DNA of 64,000 nucleotides from Mermis nigrescens (Eukaryota > Nematoda > Enoplea > Mermithida > Mermithidae): contig JAVLUZ010000223.1 of assembly GCA_036768485.1 (NCBI GenBank), forward strand, positions 1,567,893 to 1,631,892. The letters are read 5' to 3'. The notes under the pieces are model-generated. The model did not search any database, was not told the DNA's origin, and saw nothing but the letters and a program-made list of their open reading frames with translations. Positions within the stretch are counted from its first letter, which is position 1. Each line of letters begins with the position of its first letter. Positions 9,600 to 24,800 of the stretch are shown one piece after another. Both the position numbers and the translations under genes were made by a program.

Positions 9600-11261
9600 C
9601 TTACTTACTTGACTTAAACACCATAAGCTTCAATGACGTTGGTAGGGCAACGACCGTTGAGCTGTGGCGGCCAAAGGCAGTGTATCACGGATTACAGCAC
9701 GCCATTGATCGCGGTTCAAGGCTGCTTGTTGGGCATCAATGAATGAGAAGTGGAGCGGCTGAACATCTTGTGCCACTTGTGTCAACCATGTTTTCTTAGG
9801 GGCGTCTCGAGAGATTTTCCACCCCGTGGGCCGCTTGGAGTTCATTAACTGATAGGGTAGTCGGGTGTTGTTCATGCGGCAGACATGTCCAAACCACCTG
9901 AGCCGCTGTCGCTTTAAGTAGAGTTCGATACTGGTTTGGTTTTTACATACTTGCAGCACAGTTTCATTCTCCCATCGGTCTCGTAGATTTATGTGCAAAA
10001 TGCTGCGAAGACATCGAAGTTGAAAACGTTCTAATATGTGCATATCGCTTTTAAGCAGAGTCCACGACTCAGAGCAGTACATCAAAATTGTCCGGATGGA
10101 AGCATTAAAAATTCTCATTTTTGTTGTGATGGTAACGTCTTTTTGGTTCCACAAACACTTCTTTAGTGAAGTGAATGCTGACATGGCATTCCCAATGCGG
10201 TTTTTGATGTCGCTAGTTGCTACTATTCGTCCACTATCGATAACCGATCCCAAATATTTAAATGCATCCACCCTTTCGATTGGTTTGCCATCAAGTTGTA
10301 ATATGGCCGGTTGTGTGCCCGTGAGAATAAATTTAGTTTTTTCGCTGTTTATTGTCAGGCCGAGTTTGTTGGCATTCACTTGTAACGCATTCAAGGTATT
10401 TTGTGCGGCTTGAGCTGTTTCGGCAAAAAATACAATGTCGTCGGCGTATACTAAATCAGTGAGAGACAAATTAGCTCCGACTTGTACACCTGGCATGTCG
10501 TCGAAAGTTTTTCTGAGAATCCAGTCCATAGTCACGTTGAACAACATAGGCGAAATAATGCATCCCTGTTTAACGCCAGTGGTAATTGAGAATGGTGAGG
10601 ACACATTTCCCAAATATTTTGCCCTGCTCATTCCACCGTCGTAGAAGGCCTTGAGAATACTAAGTGTGTCATGCGGGATTGATTCATTTTTGAGGGCGCA
10701 CCATAAGGACGAATGGTCTATGCTATCGAATGCGCATGCAAAATCCACAAATACCAAGAATGTGTCCTTTTTACAGCGTAGGCGCGATTCGGTTAGTTGC
10801 CTAAGTGTGAATATTTGGTCGGTGCAACCTCTTCCAGGCCTGAAACCAGCCTGCTCTTCCCTGCAGTTAGTTTCTCTAACACTGAGTAGTCTGGATCGGA
10901 TTATAGAGGTCAGAAGTTTTCAGATGTTGCTAACAGGCTTATTCCTCTATAGTTTTTGCACGTAGCTGGGTCTCCCTTTTTGTGAATTGGTACGATAATT
11001 GAGTCCTTAAAGTCTTGAGGCACTGTGCCTTTGTTCCAGATGGTCGAGTATACGCCTTTTAATTGTTTGACTATTGCCTCTCCTCCAGCTTTTAAAGCTT
11101 CAGCAGGGATGTTGTCCACACCTGGTGCCTTCCGGTTCTTGAGTCTTTTTATTGATATTCTGATTTCCTCTTCAGTTGGAGGATGATCATTAATTGTGCT
11201 TGAAAATTTCAGATCCACGTTCTCCATCAACCTTTTGTCTAGGCTTGTGGGGTGTGGGCGG
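9600..11261 (-). mobile_element. 5'-truncated non-LTR retrotransposon (LINE) inserted in the right foldback arm
   Basis: The right arm matches the left arm up to CCAGAAGG (9599) and resumes at GAAGGCTCAT (11260 on). The inserted segment is therefore flanked by a 5-bp GAAGG duplication. Its 3' end (at 9600, minus sense) finishes in a short AAGT repeat tail, typical of target-primed reverse transcription. The 5' end begins inside the RT region, with no endonuclease. Confidence 0.88.
9630..11230 (-). pseudogene. LINE reverse transcriptase, truncated and frameshifted
   Basis: Two frames. The first (11230-10910) holds the N-terminal RT block with RKAPGVDNIPAEALK and IVPIHKKGD...NYRGISLL. The second (10757-9630, extending upstream without ATG to about 10890) holds FVDFACAFDSIDH, GVKQGCIISPMLFN, the catalytic YADDIVFF box, the thumb region (FKYLGSVID) and a C-terminal RLRWFGHVCRM block. 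A frame change near 10910 separates them. The order fits a non-LTR RT of RTE/CR1-like broad type; the clade is not assigned. The endonuclease and any ORF1 are missing by 5' truncation. It could not move on its own. Confidence 0.88.
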
Positions 11262-11590
11262 AAGGCTCATAATTTTGATTTTTCCGAGCTCATTTAAGTA
11301 TTCATTTGTAGAATAAATGTACGACTAATTATTGAAAAACTTCATGCAAATTTTAGAGGGCAATTTGAATAACAGTATGCATTTGGCCTACATAAGTTCA
11401 TTGAATAACCAAATTGTCTGGAGCTTGTAATGTTTTTTTCAAGCCAGACGGATCATTATATTGAAAAAATGGTTGATTGCATTTTGAATTTCGCCGTTGA
11501 AACTATCGCTTTATTTGAAAAGTTTGGTTGAAAGTCTGGATTTTGTAGTGAATCAACCATTTTTTCATATGATCCTTCCGGCTTTCCGTA

Positions 11591-11814
11591 GAAATAGCGT
11601 TTAAATTACGTTATTACACAGTTCCCGATTAATCAAAAGCATGATTTACAATATTCCATTTGCTGTACATACGCATTTTCAGAATTCGACGTGGAGAGGT
11701 CGGTAATTTTAAAACGTTATGCTTGCAAGTTGAATAAATCTATGCTGAAATAGCTGTTTCTACGCTTCAAATTCTTTTAAAATAAATAAATGTGCAAGAA
11801 AATAGCTTTTATTA
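11591..11814 (+). repeat. Family-B repeat, 3' part
   Basis: Continues the family-B copy broken by the foldback element, starting GAAATAGCGTTTAAATTACG. Similarity fades after about 11700; the rest is AT-rich and unassigned. Confidence 0.45.
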
Positions 11815-11977
11815 GAGTCTGTTTCACATAAGTTTGGGCATTGATTTTAAGAATTTTTTCGAATGTTAGCCGACGGATTACGATAATAATATATCAATTC
11901 AATGCTGTATTCCCAATCTGTCAGCTTATTGTCGGACATAGTTTTAAAATTTATGCCCAAGCTTGTGTAAAAAAGAG
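11815..11977. mobile_element. MITE-C copy 1
   Basis: About 163 bp with imperfect inverted ends AGTCTGTTTCACATAAG and its degenerate complement (CTTGTGTAAAAAAGAGT). The core GCCGACGGATTACGATAATA is shared with the copy at 14218-14387. Confidence 0.65.
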
Positions 11978-12067
11978 TATAAGTCGCTAAGAAAGCTAAA
12001 TAAATGTCACCGGAGCAAAGCACTAGAAAAAGTTGAGAAGACGGCCAAGAATCATTGCAGATTACAC

Positions 12068-12304
12068 CACAGGTGGGCGGCACCAAAATTCAGGGGGTGC
12101 AACATTATTCAAAGGTCAAAACATGGACCCTAGAATGGTGGTATGGCGAAAATCACACCATTTTCAACGTTTCTCATCGAGCACTATCCTTTAGCATCAA
12201 AAACGTGCGAGAAAAACAAAAAAATTTCAAAAACAGAATTCGTGGGGTTATTTTGGTTTCTGGGGCGGGTTGCATACCCCAAAATCCTCCCCCGCCCAGG
12301 TATG
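12068..12304 (+). mobile_element. MITE-A copy with perfect TSD
   Basis: 237 bp, CACAGGTGGGCGG...GCCCAGGTATG, flanked by GATTACAC on both sides (12060-12067 and 12305-12312). Confidence 0.9.
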
Positions 12305-12312
12305 GATTACAC

Positions 12313-12936
12313 CCATTCTTTCTCTCGTCAACTGTTTTTCATCAACTCCCTTAAACCCCCTTAAATCCGCCCCGTTTTGTATATACCGACCGGGTTCTCT
12401 CAAGGTCGTGATTTCTCTCTTCCTGCTGCATTTAGAGTCACTTTCTATAAGACTCGACTCGAGGTTTGACAAGTCAACAATTAACTTCCCACATTACGTA
12501 ATTTTTAACGCTGAGTTTAATGGTGCAAATTATTTTTCTTGAAAACGAATATTCGTTGTGTAGTGTGAGTCTAAAGTATCAAAAATCGCCGCTTCTGTCA
12601 AATTTTACAGTGTGTAACATTTTTTATCATAACTCAGGATCACCGCGATCAATTTGAACAATTCTTTTTCTTATTTGAGAGATGAATAATTTTTACATTT
12701 TGTGAAATTAATTTAAACTAGCAGTATCTCTTTACTATTTTTTGATATGCTTTGAAACGTAAAACATCAACAATTTTGACTTCAATTTTTCGACAATTTC
12801 TTATATACCGCATGTACCGTATGCGGGCCCTCTTTCATATTATGACATTTTACAGCGTATCACTAGAGGCTTCCATGATAAGAAAATTTAAAAAAAATAA
12901 AACGATCACTTTTTGAGCAATAGATGTTTGAATGGA
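12313..12936. other. Intergenic, nothing recognised
   Basis: AT-rich DNA without motif, repeat or credible open frame. Confidence 0.5.
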
Positions 12937-13195
12937 ACATGGTATGTGAAGAAATGGGTTTGGGGGGGTATGCACTCCCCCGAGAAACCAAAATACCCCT
13001 CCCCAGAAATCAAAATAGCCCCAGAATTCAATTTTTGAAATTTTTTTTGTTTTTTCGCAATTTTTGATATCAATGGGTAGTGCTCAATGAGAAACGTTGA
13101 AAAATGGTGTTTTTTCGCCATACCACCATTTTTAAAGCCAATTTTTGACCTTTGAAAAATCTTGCACCCTAGAATTTTGGTGCAACCCATGTATG
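12937..13195 (-). mobile_element. MITE-A copy, eroded 5' end
   Basis: About 259 bp in reverse orientation, ending GCAACCCATGTATG. It contains the family core (GAATTCAATTTTTGAAA, TGAGAAACGTTGAAAAATGG). The outer left end is degenerate and no duplication is visible. Confidence 0.8.
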
Positions 13196-14217
13196 CTGAC
13201 ACGGTGGCGGATCCCGGATATTCCGACAGCGGCAGAACCCCAAATTTCCCTGTTAGCTTTAGATATAGCCTGAAAAATTCGTCCATTAAGCTAATAATAT
13301 CTTTTGCCGTCGTTTGATTGGCAATTATTTTTTATGGAAAAAAAGTAAAAGAAAGTTCAAAAGTTTTAAAGTTTTTAATGTCGGATTGTCACAATTAATG
13401 CTAAAATCGACACAAAGTGCCAAAAATACTAGAGAAATCATTGCAAGAACTACAAAATCTTTGTTCTGCGCAAAAACTAGTCTTCTGGCGTAAAAATAAG
13501 CAGGGGCTAAAATCATCCAAAAAATGCACATATATTCCTCATAACGCCCAAATTTTTTTTACGACTGGGGGCATACTCCTCAAAATCTGCACGCGAACGA
13601 TATGAAATGAATTTGAAATTCCATCAGAGCTCATAATGGTATACTTCTGCATTTTGATTCATCCTGTAACTGTCTTCATTCGTTCATTTATTTAACGCTT
13701 ATCACTTATGTACACATGTATGTACAATGTACCAAATGTCATGATAGAGCTCGCCTACCATTTTGTCACTTATTTTTGAATAAAAATTTTTCATCTTTCG
13801 CCTGAGGGCCTTATTTGAAGTGGTTCATTACATACAGCTATCTACAGTCACCGCTTTCAAGTTTTTGGGGCTTATTTGCCGTGATGAAAAATCTCATGAC
13901 TTTATATTGCTAGGAAACGAGCTGCGAAAAACGCGAAAAACGTAGACACTTATCCAATTACGCCCTTATTCGAACCATTCTTTATATGCCTCCATATGGG
14001 ACCAAAAGTGACGTCAAAAGCACCTAGAGCTAGCTACTTAAACCAATTTTTTATTTATGCATGATAATTTGAATGCGAGATTTTCATAGAAATGAAGATA
14101 CGGCATTTCATTATGTCCGACATTTTACTCGCATTTTCATTTTTATTGATTTTTTATCCAGTCTGCAATCTTTTGTTACTAAAATACTTGTAAGTTTTAG
14201 CCATACTTGGGCAGCAC
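13196..14217. other. Intergenic, nothing recognised
   Basis: AT-rich sequence, with no repeat family of this window and no credible gene. Confidence 0.45.
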
Positions 14218-14387
14218 CTATAGTATGTTTCACATAAGTTTGGGCATAAATCTTAAGAATTGTTCCGAAAGTAAGCCGACGGATTACGATAATAATTTAT
14301 CAAACCAATGCTATAATCGCACTCGGTCGGCTAATTGTCGGACAAAGTTTTTTTTAAATGTATGGCCAAATTTATGTGAAACAGACT
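14218..14387. mobile_element. MITE-C copy 2
   Basis: 170 bp. The left end is GTATGTTTCACATAAGTTTGG and the right end is the complement of GTCTGTTTCACATAAATTTGG; both are bordered by TA. A TA duplication would fit a Tc1/mariner-type MITE, but one copy is thin evidence. Confidence 0.65.
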
Positions 14388-14594
14388 ACAAATTCTGGGG
14401 CTTCAAAAATTTTCGTGAAAAAGTACCAAAAAATGCTGATATGCGGCAAAAGACACGATTTTTCTGCATGTTGCACCGTACTCATATCTATTGGCCTCAA
14501 AATATCGCGAGAGAAAAAAATTAATTTATGATCGATTCTGACTGTATTACGTATTCTGCGGGGTAGATGCATTTTTGAATCCCAAGGATCTAGA

Positions 14595-15265
14595 CCATAG
14601 ATGCACAGCATAGCTGGTCTCACTCTCGGAGGGGTCATTCGGTCTAAGGGGTCAGTTCAGAAAGCTTTTCAAAACTGTTAATCTATAATTTCCAGTTTAT
14701 TTTTGCCGCTTTTTCAACAAAATTTTTTGATTTTCTTCCCTTTTCGATCGTTATTTTACAATGTTTTCGCCAAAAATTTTCTCATTTAATTATTATATTA
14801 TTCCACGTAATCTCTACAAGACACTCTGAACCCCAGCCTCACGCACTAACATTCGCATTTTAATCCGCTCGAATTTAATGCGCTTTTTCCTTTCGTTGCG
14901 GATTTAACATTTTAGAGAGCGTAATTTGGCAAAAATTTTAGAACGGAATTTCTAAATGCAAATTAAAATTGTCTTGTCGAACCATTTATCAAATTTTGTA
15001 GCCAAGTTTTCCGGAACAAATGCGGGACAGGGAATTTGACTTATTTCCAGGTTCTTCAAACTAATTGTGCTTCCTTGTATAAAATTTCCTTAAAATTGGT
15101 ATAAGCGCTAAAATAGCGGTAAAACTACCATGTATACAGTTTCCGACAATCAAAGCATCGTGGTGGAAAACTTTCACTTTTCACAAATTTATGGCCTTCA
15201 GTTAGCCTCATTTTTGGGAGAAAATTTTTCATTTTCCCATTCTAGAGGTCTAGACCCCTAACCCC
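14595..15265 (+). repeat. Family-B repeat, long copy
   Basis: Begins CATAGATGCACAGCATAGCTGG after GATCTAGAC. It contains TTTGATTTTC, TGGTATAAGCGCTAAAATAGCG and AATTTTTCATTTTCCC, and ends near GAGGTCTAGACCCC. It may be two overlapping copies. Confidence 0.5.
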
Positions 15266-15383
15266 TCAGGTGCAAAAATGCTTGAGATTACCTGAAAGTG
15301 TAAATTAACCGTAACTTTTAGGTATTTTTGACATTTAATACTAATTTTTGAGTCTAGTTTGACTGAAAAGACTGTCTAGCTGC

Positions 15384-15860
15384 ACGGTTCCTCTTTTCAT
15401 TTGGCAAAGGTCTTTCATGATGTACAAAGACTTTTCGGGACCGTTTTTCTACGTGTACAAAGATTTTTGGGGAGACAAAAGCTAAGTCTGAAATTTCCAA
15501 AAAATTTTGGGCGCTTCGCGCGAAATGAGTAATTCTCTGCTCTATATATCTTTATAATGGCAGAATTTGCATGTAGGAAGGGAAAATTGCAAGTTTTTCC
15601 GTTTTAAGACAATTTTGAGTATTTTTGTTGTCAGAAACACAGAAATTGACTGAAACACACCACCTTACAGAGGTCGAAAAACTCTACTTTACCACACTAA
15701 AAGCGCTACTGTACCATTTTTCAGTATCCAAAAATTTGCATATGCATAATGTACATAAACTTTTGGGGACCATCTTTGTACATGTATAAAGGGACCTAGC
15801 ACAAAAACTGTCTGAGCTCTTCCCGAGACCGATGGCTCCCCGACCGGCCTTGCTGTGCAT
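15384..15860 (+). repeat. Family-D repeat copy 1
   Basis: About 480 bp, sharing with 29170-29610 the words GGCGCTTCGCGCGAAATGAG, CCAAAAATTTG, GGGGACCATCTT and GTACAAAAA. Family identity is unknown. Confidence 0.6.
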
Positions 15861-18622
15861 TTATGTATGCCAATGATTTTCCTAGCTCGTAATGAAAGAT
15901 TCATCCGTACAATCCACTTAAAATTTTACTCCGTGTTACATAACGCAGAAGACGTTGTTCCACAAATAATAGATTTCGACTCGATGGATTCTTAAAAAAC
16001 TTTGGTTTTTTGTATTTTTTTAAATACTTTTTTTATTATTCGAAAAATGAGAGAATTATCTACTAAAGATACGTCCTTCTGATCCACTTAAGATGCATTA
16101 GCGTTCATGCGTTTGAAATTGATTCCCATTAATAAGCGATTGATTTTTTTCTTAAAATGAGTAAGATCGTTTTTTTTAATTATTAGTTCAAGCGAATATA
16201 CAACGCAAACACTATAAATCATTATCTGGCAAAGTCCGTTATCTTAATTGTCGCTGCGCGTAACTAATCAGGCGGATATAAGTGATAACGGAGTAGTATT
16301 TTACGATTATATCGATAATATATTATGGTGTATTAGGATTACTGACCTATCCGTACTACATAGTACATAATTGATATTGCTTTACGATTTTGTTAGGTTT
16401 TAGAGGCTCCAAAAAACCAAAAGATGGGTCTTAAAAAAGTATAGTATAAAAGATCTTAGAGCCAATCAGTCGTCTTCCAAAAACGCAATCAGTCGCGATC
16501 GTTACGAATGTGTACATATATTGTACATTATATCATTACGAATAGATTATTTTTAGTCCACAAATGAATCGATTTTTTTACTCCCAAAAAATTCAATTTT
16601 ATAGCTTCCCATTGGTGCGTACTCTTTGTAAGAACAAATAGTCGTAATTTTGGATATCAAGAGGGTTAAAAAAACATGGAGAAAAAAGACTAGATTTGAC
16701 AAGCATTAGCTGAGCTTATATTTCGATTATAGCTCACGCCATGTTTTCGGGGCTTATAAATTGTTGTCTTTTTTATCTAGTCGAATGTACTCGCGCTTTT
16801 CTTATTTCGACAATTTAGTATTATTGTCTTTTTTACAATTAAGCGCTTAGGGCACAATAAACTGACTCAATTTTAGATTAGACCGTTTGCGCAGAAAAGG
16901 GAACGGAAGCAATTTGATTGCTCCATTTTCCCAAATTTTTTTGTTAATTTTATAATAGGTAGTTCGTTAACGATTATGCTAAAGCGAATTTGTTTTAGCT
17001 CTACCAGACAATTCCATACGATAATGATAGGATCGAACTGATGATGCCCGAACTTTTTTGTTGATGTAAATTTGAATATGAATTCAAATTTATATGAATA
17101 CAGGGTGGTAAAAAAATGGCACATTGGTTTTTATAACTTTTCAAATACTTGACCAATTGAAATGCGTTTTGCTTTGTTGAAGAGCCTATAACCTGAGTGC
17201 CGTTTTTGGGGTCATGAAAGCATCTGCTAGAAGCATTGTCTTCACAGCTCTGTAACTTTAGAGTACTTTAACGGTAGCTAAATGCAACTTTTTTATTCAA
17301 AAGCCCTTTCAATTATCTATCATTATTGTGATTTGCTTCAAGCCATTTTAATCAAAGCAGAATAACTGAGCTTCAATCAAAGGTGGCACATTTTTCTCAG
17401 CTTCTAGCAAATTAAAAACGTTGATGTATGAATGCAATAACCCTTGATAAAGGTGCAGCTGTTCCGCCTTTGCGTTTTCAGCGTACAACAATGGTTTTTT
17501 AAGTTAATCCAACAAAGTACAAGGAACCAGACCTTAAGGTCTATCTCATTAAAGAGAACATAAAATTCTCTATCTATTTACAGAAAAAGTTTTGAAAGAG
17601 ATTAAAAGCACAAAGAATTGTGGATAAAAACGTTCAAAACTACAGTAATTTTCCAATATGGCTGCCTAAATGGCTAAAATGAAAAATGCGAATTCTTGAT
17701 CAAATTAAACGAGTGAGTAATCATTCGAAAGCTCCTTTCACGCTCTTTTCATATTGAGCTCAAACATTTAATAATATACAACCTGTGGTGCATAATAAGT
17801 ATAGCTTACGGGGGCAGCCATATTGGAAAAAATTTGAAACGCTTTTACAGAGTGAACAGCGGGCTTAAAAGAAAAACCAAAAAATGAACATTTCAGAGGA
17901 TGCTAAAACGCATTTATTTTGCCAGTTTTCAGCATAAGTTTTCTTGGCAAAATAGTTTCATTTTTTTGCTTTGAATTCAAAAAACTTTACCTTTTTGAAA
18001 TCGGTTCAGTGGTTCTTGAGATTAACTCAAAAAGCTATATCTGGCACTTTAGCTTCATTAGTGGTTTTGTGTGGTTTCAGATTACAGTATGTTTATTAAC
18101 TGATAAATTACTGTAGGAACAGATGTGAGAAACAAAATATACATAATTTGAAAGGAAATTTAATTCTCTTTCTCATAGGGACTCAATTATTTTACCATGT
18201 TAAAGCTATACAAAGTTGTATTTCAAAATGTAATAAATTTTTGTAATAAATCAATCGAAGCAAAAATGAGTAGAGTACAAAAAATAGAATTTCAGTTTCA
18301 TGTAAAACAAAGCGAATTTAATTATCTTCTGTTGTTAAAGAGTTACATTTTCTGAAGATAGCTTGTTGTAGGCCAAAAATCTGAAAAGAAGCTGAGAAAA
18401 ACGACTTCTACTTAATTTAGTGTAAACTGAAAGCAACCCATCCAGGATAATTGAAATTTCATCACACTCTTGCAGATGTAAGATTAGTTTAAGAAAAGGC
18501 AAAGCGCATTTAATGTGATTAATTATTGGAGAAGTTATAAGTACCAATTTGCTATTCGTTTTTTTAGTCAACCTGTTTATATGAAAATTTCTGATTTCTC
18601 GTCGACAGATTTACAGCATGAC
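15861..18622. other. Intergenic, no gene recognised
   Basis: About 2.8 kb of AT-rich DNA. Open frames are short and lack motifs or splice context. Confidence 0.45.
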
Positions 18623-18778
18623 CACACATGGGCAGCACCGGAATTCTGGGGGGGTCAGGATGGGGTAAATCGCCAAAAATGTTACTAGAAATAGAATTCT
18701 GGGGTCTACAGTAATCTGCGGGGGATATTTCAACTTTTAAAAGGACGGGTACAGCCCCCTCACGCCCGCCCATGTGTG
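18623..18778 (+). mobile_element. MITE-A short subfamily copy
   Basis: 156 bp, CACACATGGGCAGCACC...GCCCATGTGTG, with a different core (AAATCGCCAAAAATGTTACT). The flanks AGCATGAC and AACATGAC form an 8-bp duplication with one mismatch. Confidence 0.85.
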
Positions 18779-18786
18779 AACATGAC

Positions 18787-19005
18787 CGGCTGGTGGCCAA
18801 AATAGCCATAGAAATGCTTAAATGGCATAGAAACCAAGCTAATCTGCAGTTTCTTATCAATTTAAAGCACTTTTACACTGGGTTTTTGATTTTCATCCCT
18901 TTCGGCTTCTATTTTGCTTTATTTACTCCAGAAAGATTTCCACTTTTTCATCTTACGTCTTCCCATATACATACAAGTCTGTTTGCGTCCATCCGTGCAT
19001 GAAAT
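18787..19005 (+). repeat. Family-B repeat fragment
   Basis: Contains GACCGGCTGGTGGCC, a TTGATTTTCAT and TCTATTTTGC arrangement, and TTTTTCATCTTACG near the end. Degenerate. Confidence 0.4.
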
Positions 19006-19734
19006 AATCTTAATATTTTATTCATTTCGTAAAATCTTTTAACGTTTTATTTACTTTTATTATCAGAATGAATTAAAATATACTGAGAATTGCATAAGTA
19101 GATAAGTACCTACCTATTTAATCAACTGGCAAAGAAAAATGCTGCGATGGGACTAAAAAGACGAGTATACTCGAGATTACGGATTATTAAGTATGTTAAA
19201 GGACGGAACTAGGAAAAAGCTACCAATGAATATGCCTAAACTCGCAAAATCTGATAAAAATCAGACTTTCTCTTAAAAACGCAATAAATCGAGGTATATT
19301 CTGCGGCCTGTAGACTGAAATAAATTATTGAACCAAAAAACGATTGAAAACGCAGCAACTTCGCCGTGCAGTAGCTAAGGGAAAGCAGATGGAGTAAACT
19401 AGGAGCGAGCTTGTAAGCCAATTGAATGAATTAGCAAACATCGAAGCATTCAACACAGTCAACGAAATTGTTGGTTTAAAGCAGTAGGAAACGCGTAAGC
19501 TTACGTGATGAGTGCACTTATCAATTGACGCCGGGTTTGCATGCTATATGCTCATGATAACAAAATAAAACACCTTTAAATACAATTGCAGTTAGTTTTC
19601 TATCAATCACGGTACGAAGCAGCAAGTCAGCATTGCAAGTTGCAAGCAATTTACAAGAAGGTTGCATTTTAAATTATGCTTTAACGCTCTTATGTGAAGC
19701 ATCGAAAATTATATAAAGAAGGTTACATTTTTTT

Positions 19735-21830
<2,096 letters not shown>

Positions 21831-24800
21831 TTGCACTTTGATTATTCGGAGCTTTAATTAAAGTTAATAAAGTCAGATTAATTATTCTATTGGGCATTAA
21901 GTTTCGTATAGCCTTCGTTTCGTGACAATTTTTTTATAAAATTCATCAGGAATCTATTGCGCTCATAAAGAAATTACATTATATGCCCGTTGTTAAACGC
22001 ATTCTTTAGCTTTATTGGCAAACGTTATTCTCACTTCGTAATATATTGAAATATGTATATTAGCTTTCTTTGCTACCTATATTCAATAAATTTGGCCTAA
22101 TTTACCATCGAAGATTACGACGAAATTCTACGTCATTCTTCAACTTATTTTTTCGCCCGAATTTTATTTTTTAGAAAAAAGGCAGGAGCAGTAATTAGCA
22201 AGTGTTATACACGCGTTATTTGCATAGAAACGCACTATACTAATGCGCTAGATGAGGCATAATTCAATTTGCATGTAAGTGAATGACAGCATCCTTTTCT
22301 GAGACCGAGCGTTTCAAAATTTTAATATCCTTTTTTCGTTCTTTCCTGTTTTCGAAGCCTAGAAATTTCATATTAGTTTTTTATTTTTACTCCTGATTTT
22401 CAATCAGATTCCGTAATTTTATTTAATTTTATTAGCCAGTATTCAAATATTCGTCTATAAAACTATTGTTACCCACTCAATTTATTGGCTGTTGAATCAT
22501 TCTCGGCGTGAATTAATCGGTATTTACTAATTTACTACAGCTTCTCAACTTTTATGTTTTTGAACAATTTTTCGCATTTTTTAGCTTTGCTAGGAAACGC
22601 ACAGGTATTTAATTTAAGCGAAAATCGACCGCAAGAAATTAAAAAAATTGGAGCAGTTCATTTTAATGAGTAAGGAATAAAAAATAACGAATCGGTGCTG
22701 AAAAGCGCAGGAATTTCTAATTTTTTTTAATGCGGAAAAAATAATATTTTTTAATCATAGGACTTATAAAAAAGAAAGATGGATGTATTTTGAAAATTTT
22801 TGTATATTTTTATACGAGATGATTTTTATTTCAATCCGCCTTTAAATGCACGATTCAGCTATTTTTTTTGAAACTCGACGATTGAAACGCGAGCTAAGTC
22901 GTCATCGGCAAAACCCACTTCATAAATCATTTTCATTTCTTTTTTTGAAATTCTTTTGCCCTTATCGCGAGATTCATGTTTCCTACGCTGAACGTTATTC
23001 ATTTCTAAAAGGCAAATTAAGTTTACCTCGGCTGACGATATTTTCGAACAACTGCCCGGTTATGTCGTGTTCTTCGTTTCACTTTTTTTAATGGACAAGT
23101 GAATGGGCAAAAATGAAGGTTTTATATAACACGAATGGATTTCTTGATCATTTTGCGAACTTTGAATAATTTTCGTTTATATTTTTTAAAATTTACTCTC
23201 TAATTTTCATCTCTTATTCATAGCATCTTCATCTATTTTACCGAAAATTCTTCATATCATCATTTTTTCTAATTACGAGATTAAAATTGTTTCGTAAACT
23301 CATTTTTAAAATTTTTTATTCATTCGCCGAAGGACGTCTGACGGAATACCAAAGTTTCGGAAAAATAGTCAAATCGTGCATCGAAAAACGAATTGAAACT
23401 TATTTTATTACAAAAATAAAAATAATATACGATAAAAACATTAATATGTATTTTAAAATGCCTCGATTTTTTCAGCTTTTTCAGCGGGTTATGGTTTTTA
23501 AAAGTTTTTTATTGCAGTAGCGTATTAAAACAGTCCTGCGCTTTCCAGTACCATTGCTTTTGCCTCTTGTTAATTTAAATCTTAATTTATTCCACATTAA
23601 TTTGGATAAAAATGCTGGAAGGACGAATACTCTACCTATAGAAATAGGTTACTTTAGTTTTTTATTATTTCTGTGTTAATTCTCGCATTAATTATACATC
23701 CGCGTACAAAGGATGATAAATGAGTCCTTAAAAGTCACAAAGTAATCTGGTCACTCGCATGACTTTCGTATGTTTAATTTTTTATCTCTGTTTAAATTTC
23801 TAACAATTTTTACATTCACAATTAATATTTCACAGTTTTTCACATTTTTCATGAAAATTATGAGAAAACACATGCTACTTCTTAATCCTTAATTTTAATT
23901 CGATTATAATTATTTTTTTACATACCATGCGATTAATTTTCGCACCAGTTGTAAGCTCGCTTACAAATCGGATAAATGAGTCCTAAAAATAACCCAAATT
24001 TATCTGAGCACGGGACTTATATTTTCAATTAAGATTTTTGCGTGCCTTTCGTGCGTTTAATTTCCTTTATCTGAGTCCTCACGTGTAGATGACGCTGATC
24101 CCAAGAGTTTTAAGGTTTATTCCTAGCTTATATTAGAGTTTGGCATGTTTTGACTACGTAGCTAAACCTGAATCTATCTTTTTTCATTTGTCTTTTATTT
24201 AGATGCATCTTGAATACGAGCCCAACAGTCCCGTGCTAATAGATAAGGTTTCTCCTAACGTTATTCCCTTGTTTGACTAAAAATAGAGGAAAAAGTTCTT
24301 TAAATTCTTACTAAAACGACAAACGTAAAACTTGAATTTAAAATTTACCAAAACGACGAACGCAAAACTTAAACTTAAAATTTAAAATTATAAATTACAA
24401 GTAAAAATTTATTCTATTAAAATGAATTGTTCGCGGTGTTTTCGTAATTTGCATTATATGCAATTCAAAGAACTTCTAAAATGGCCGATAACGTTCGGAA
24501 AGTTTTTGATTTTTATCCCAATACTGAACGACCGACTTTCATGACTTGTTCCCGTTTTGAGCTTTCTCTAGGATATTTAAAGTTTTCTAAAAATATAACT
24601 TGAGAAACCAGATTTTTCTAGGGGTATCTAAGGGAGTATCCAAAAATTTTCAAGGTTTAAAAAAAGTGTCATCAATTTGGTGGTAGAGGCAAAAAATCAT
24701 TTTTCGATGTTTCTCATCAAGCTCTCCTATCCATTATGAAAAAATCGGAAAAAATTGAAAAATCTGGCAATTTACTTCTGGCGTCTTTTGAAGCCTATAA

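Larger units (their letters stand above)
7329..11590. mobile_element. Foldback transposon with ~1-kb inverted arms built of tandem subrepeats
   Basis: The left arm (7329-8331, 1003 bp) starts TACGGAAAGTCGGAAGGATC. The right arm (8940-11590) ends in its complement and is about 990 bp once the inserted LINE is removed. The spacer is about 608 bp. Most of each arm (about 7690-8215 and 9055-9540) is a degenerate array of ~28-30 bp half-units of the type TTTTCAAA-n-AAGTTTCAACCAA. GAAATA directly flanks both ends (7323-7328 and 11591-11596), a 6-bp target-site duplication. Intact family-B copies elsewhere read AAAATAGCGTTAAGACTACG across the same point and show the empty site. No transposase is visible in the spacer. 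The layout resembles Drosophila FB/Galileo elements, but kinship is not shown. Confidence 0.85.
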
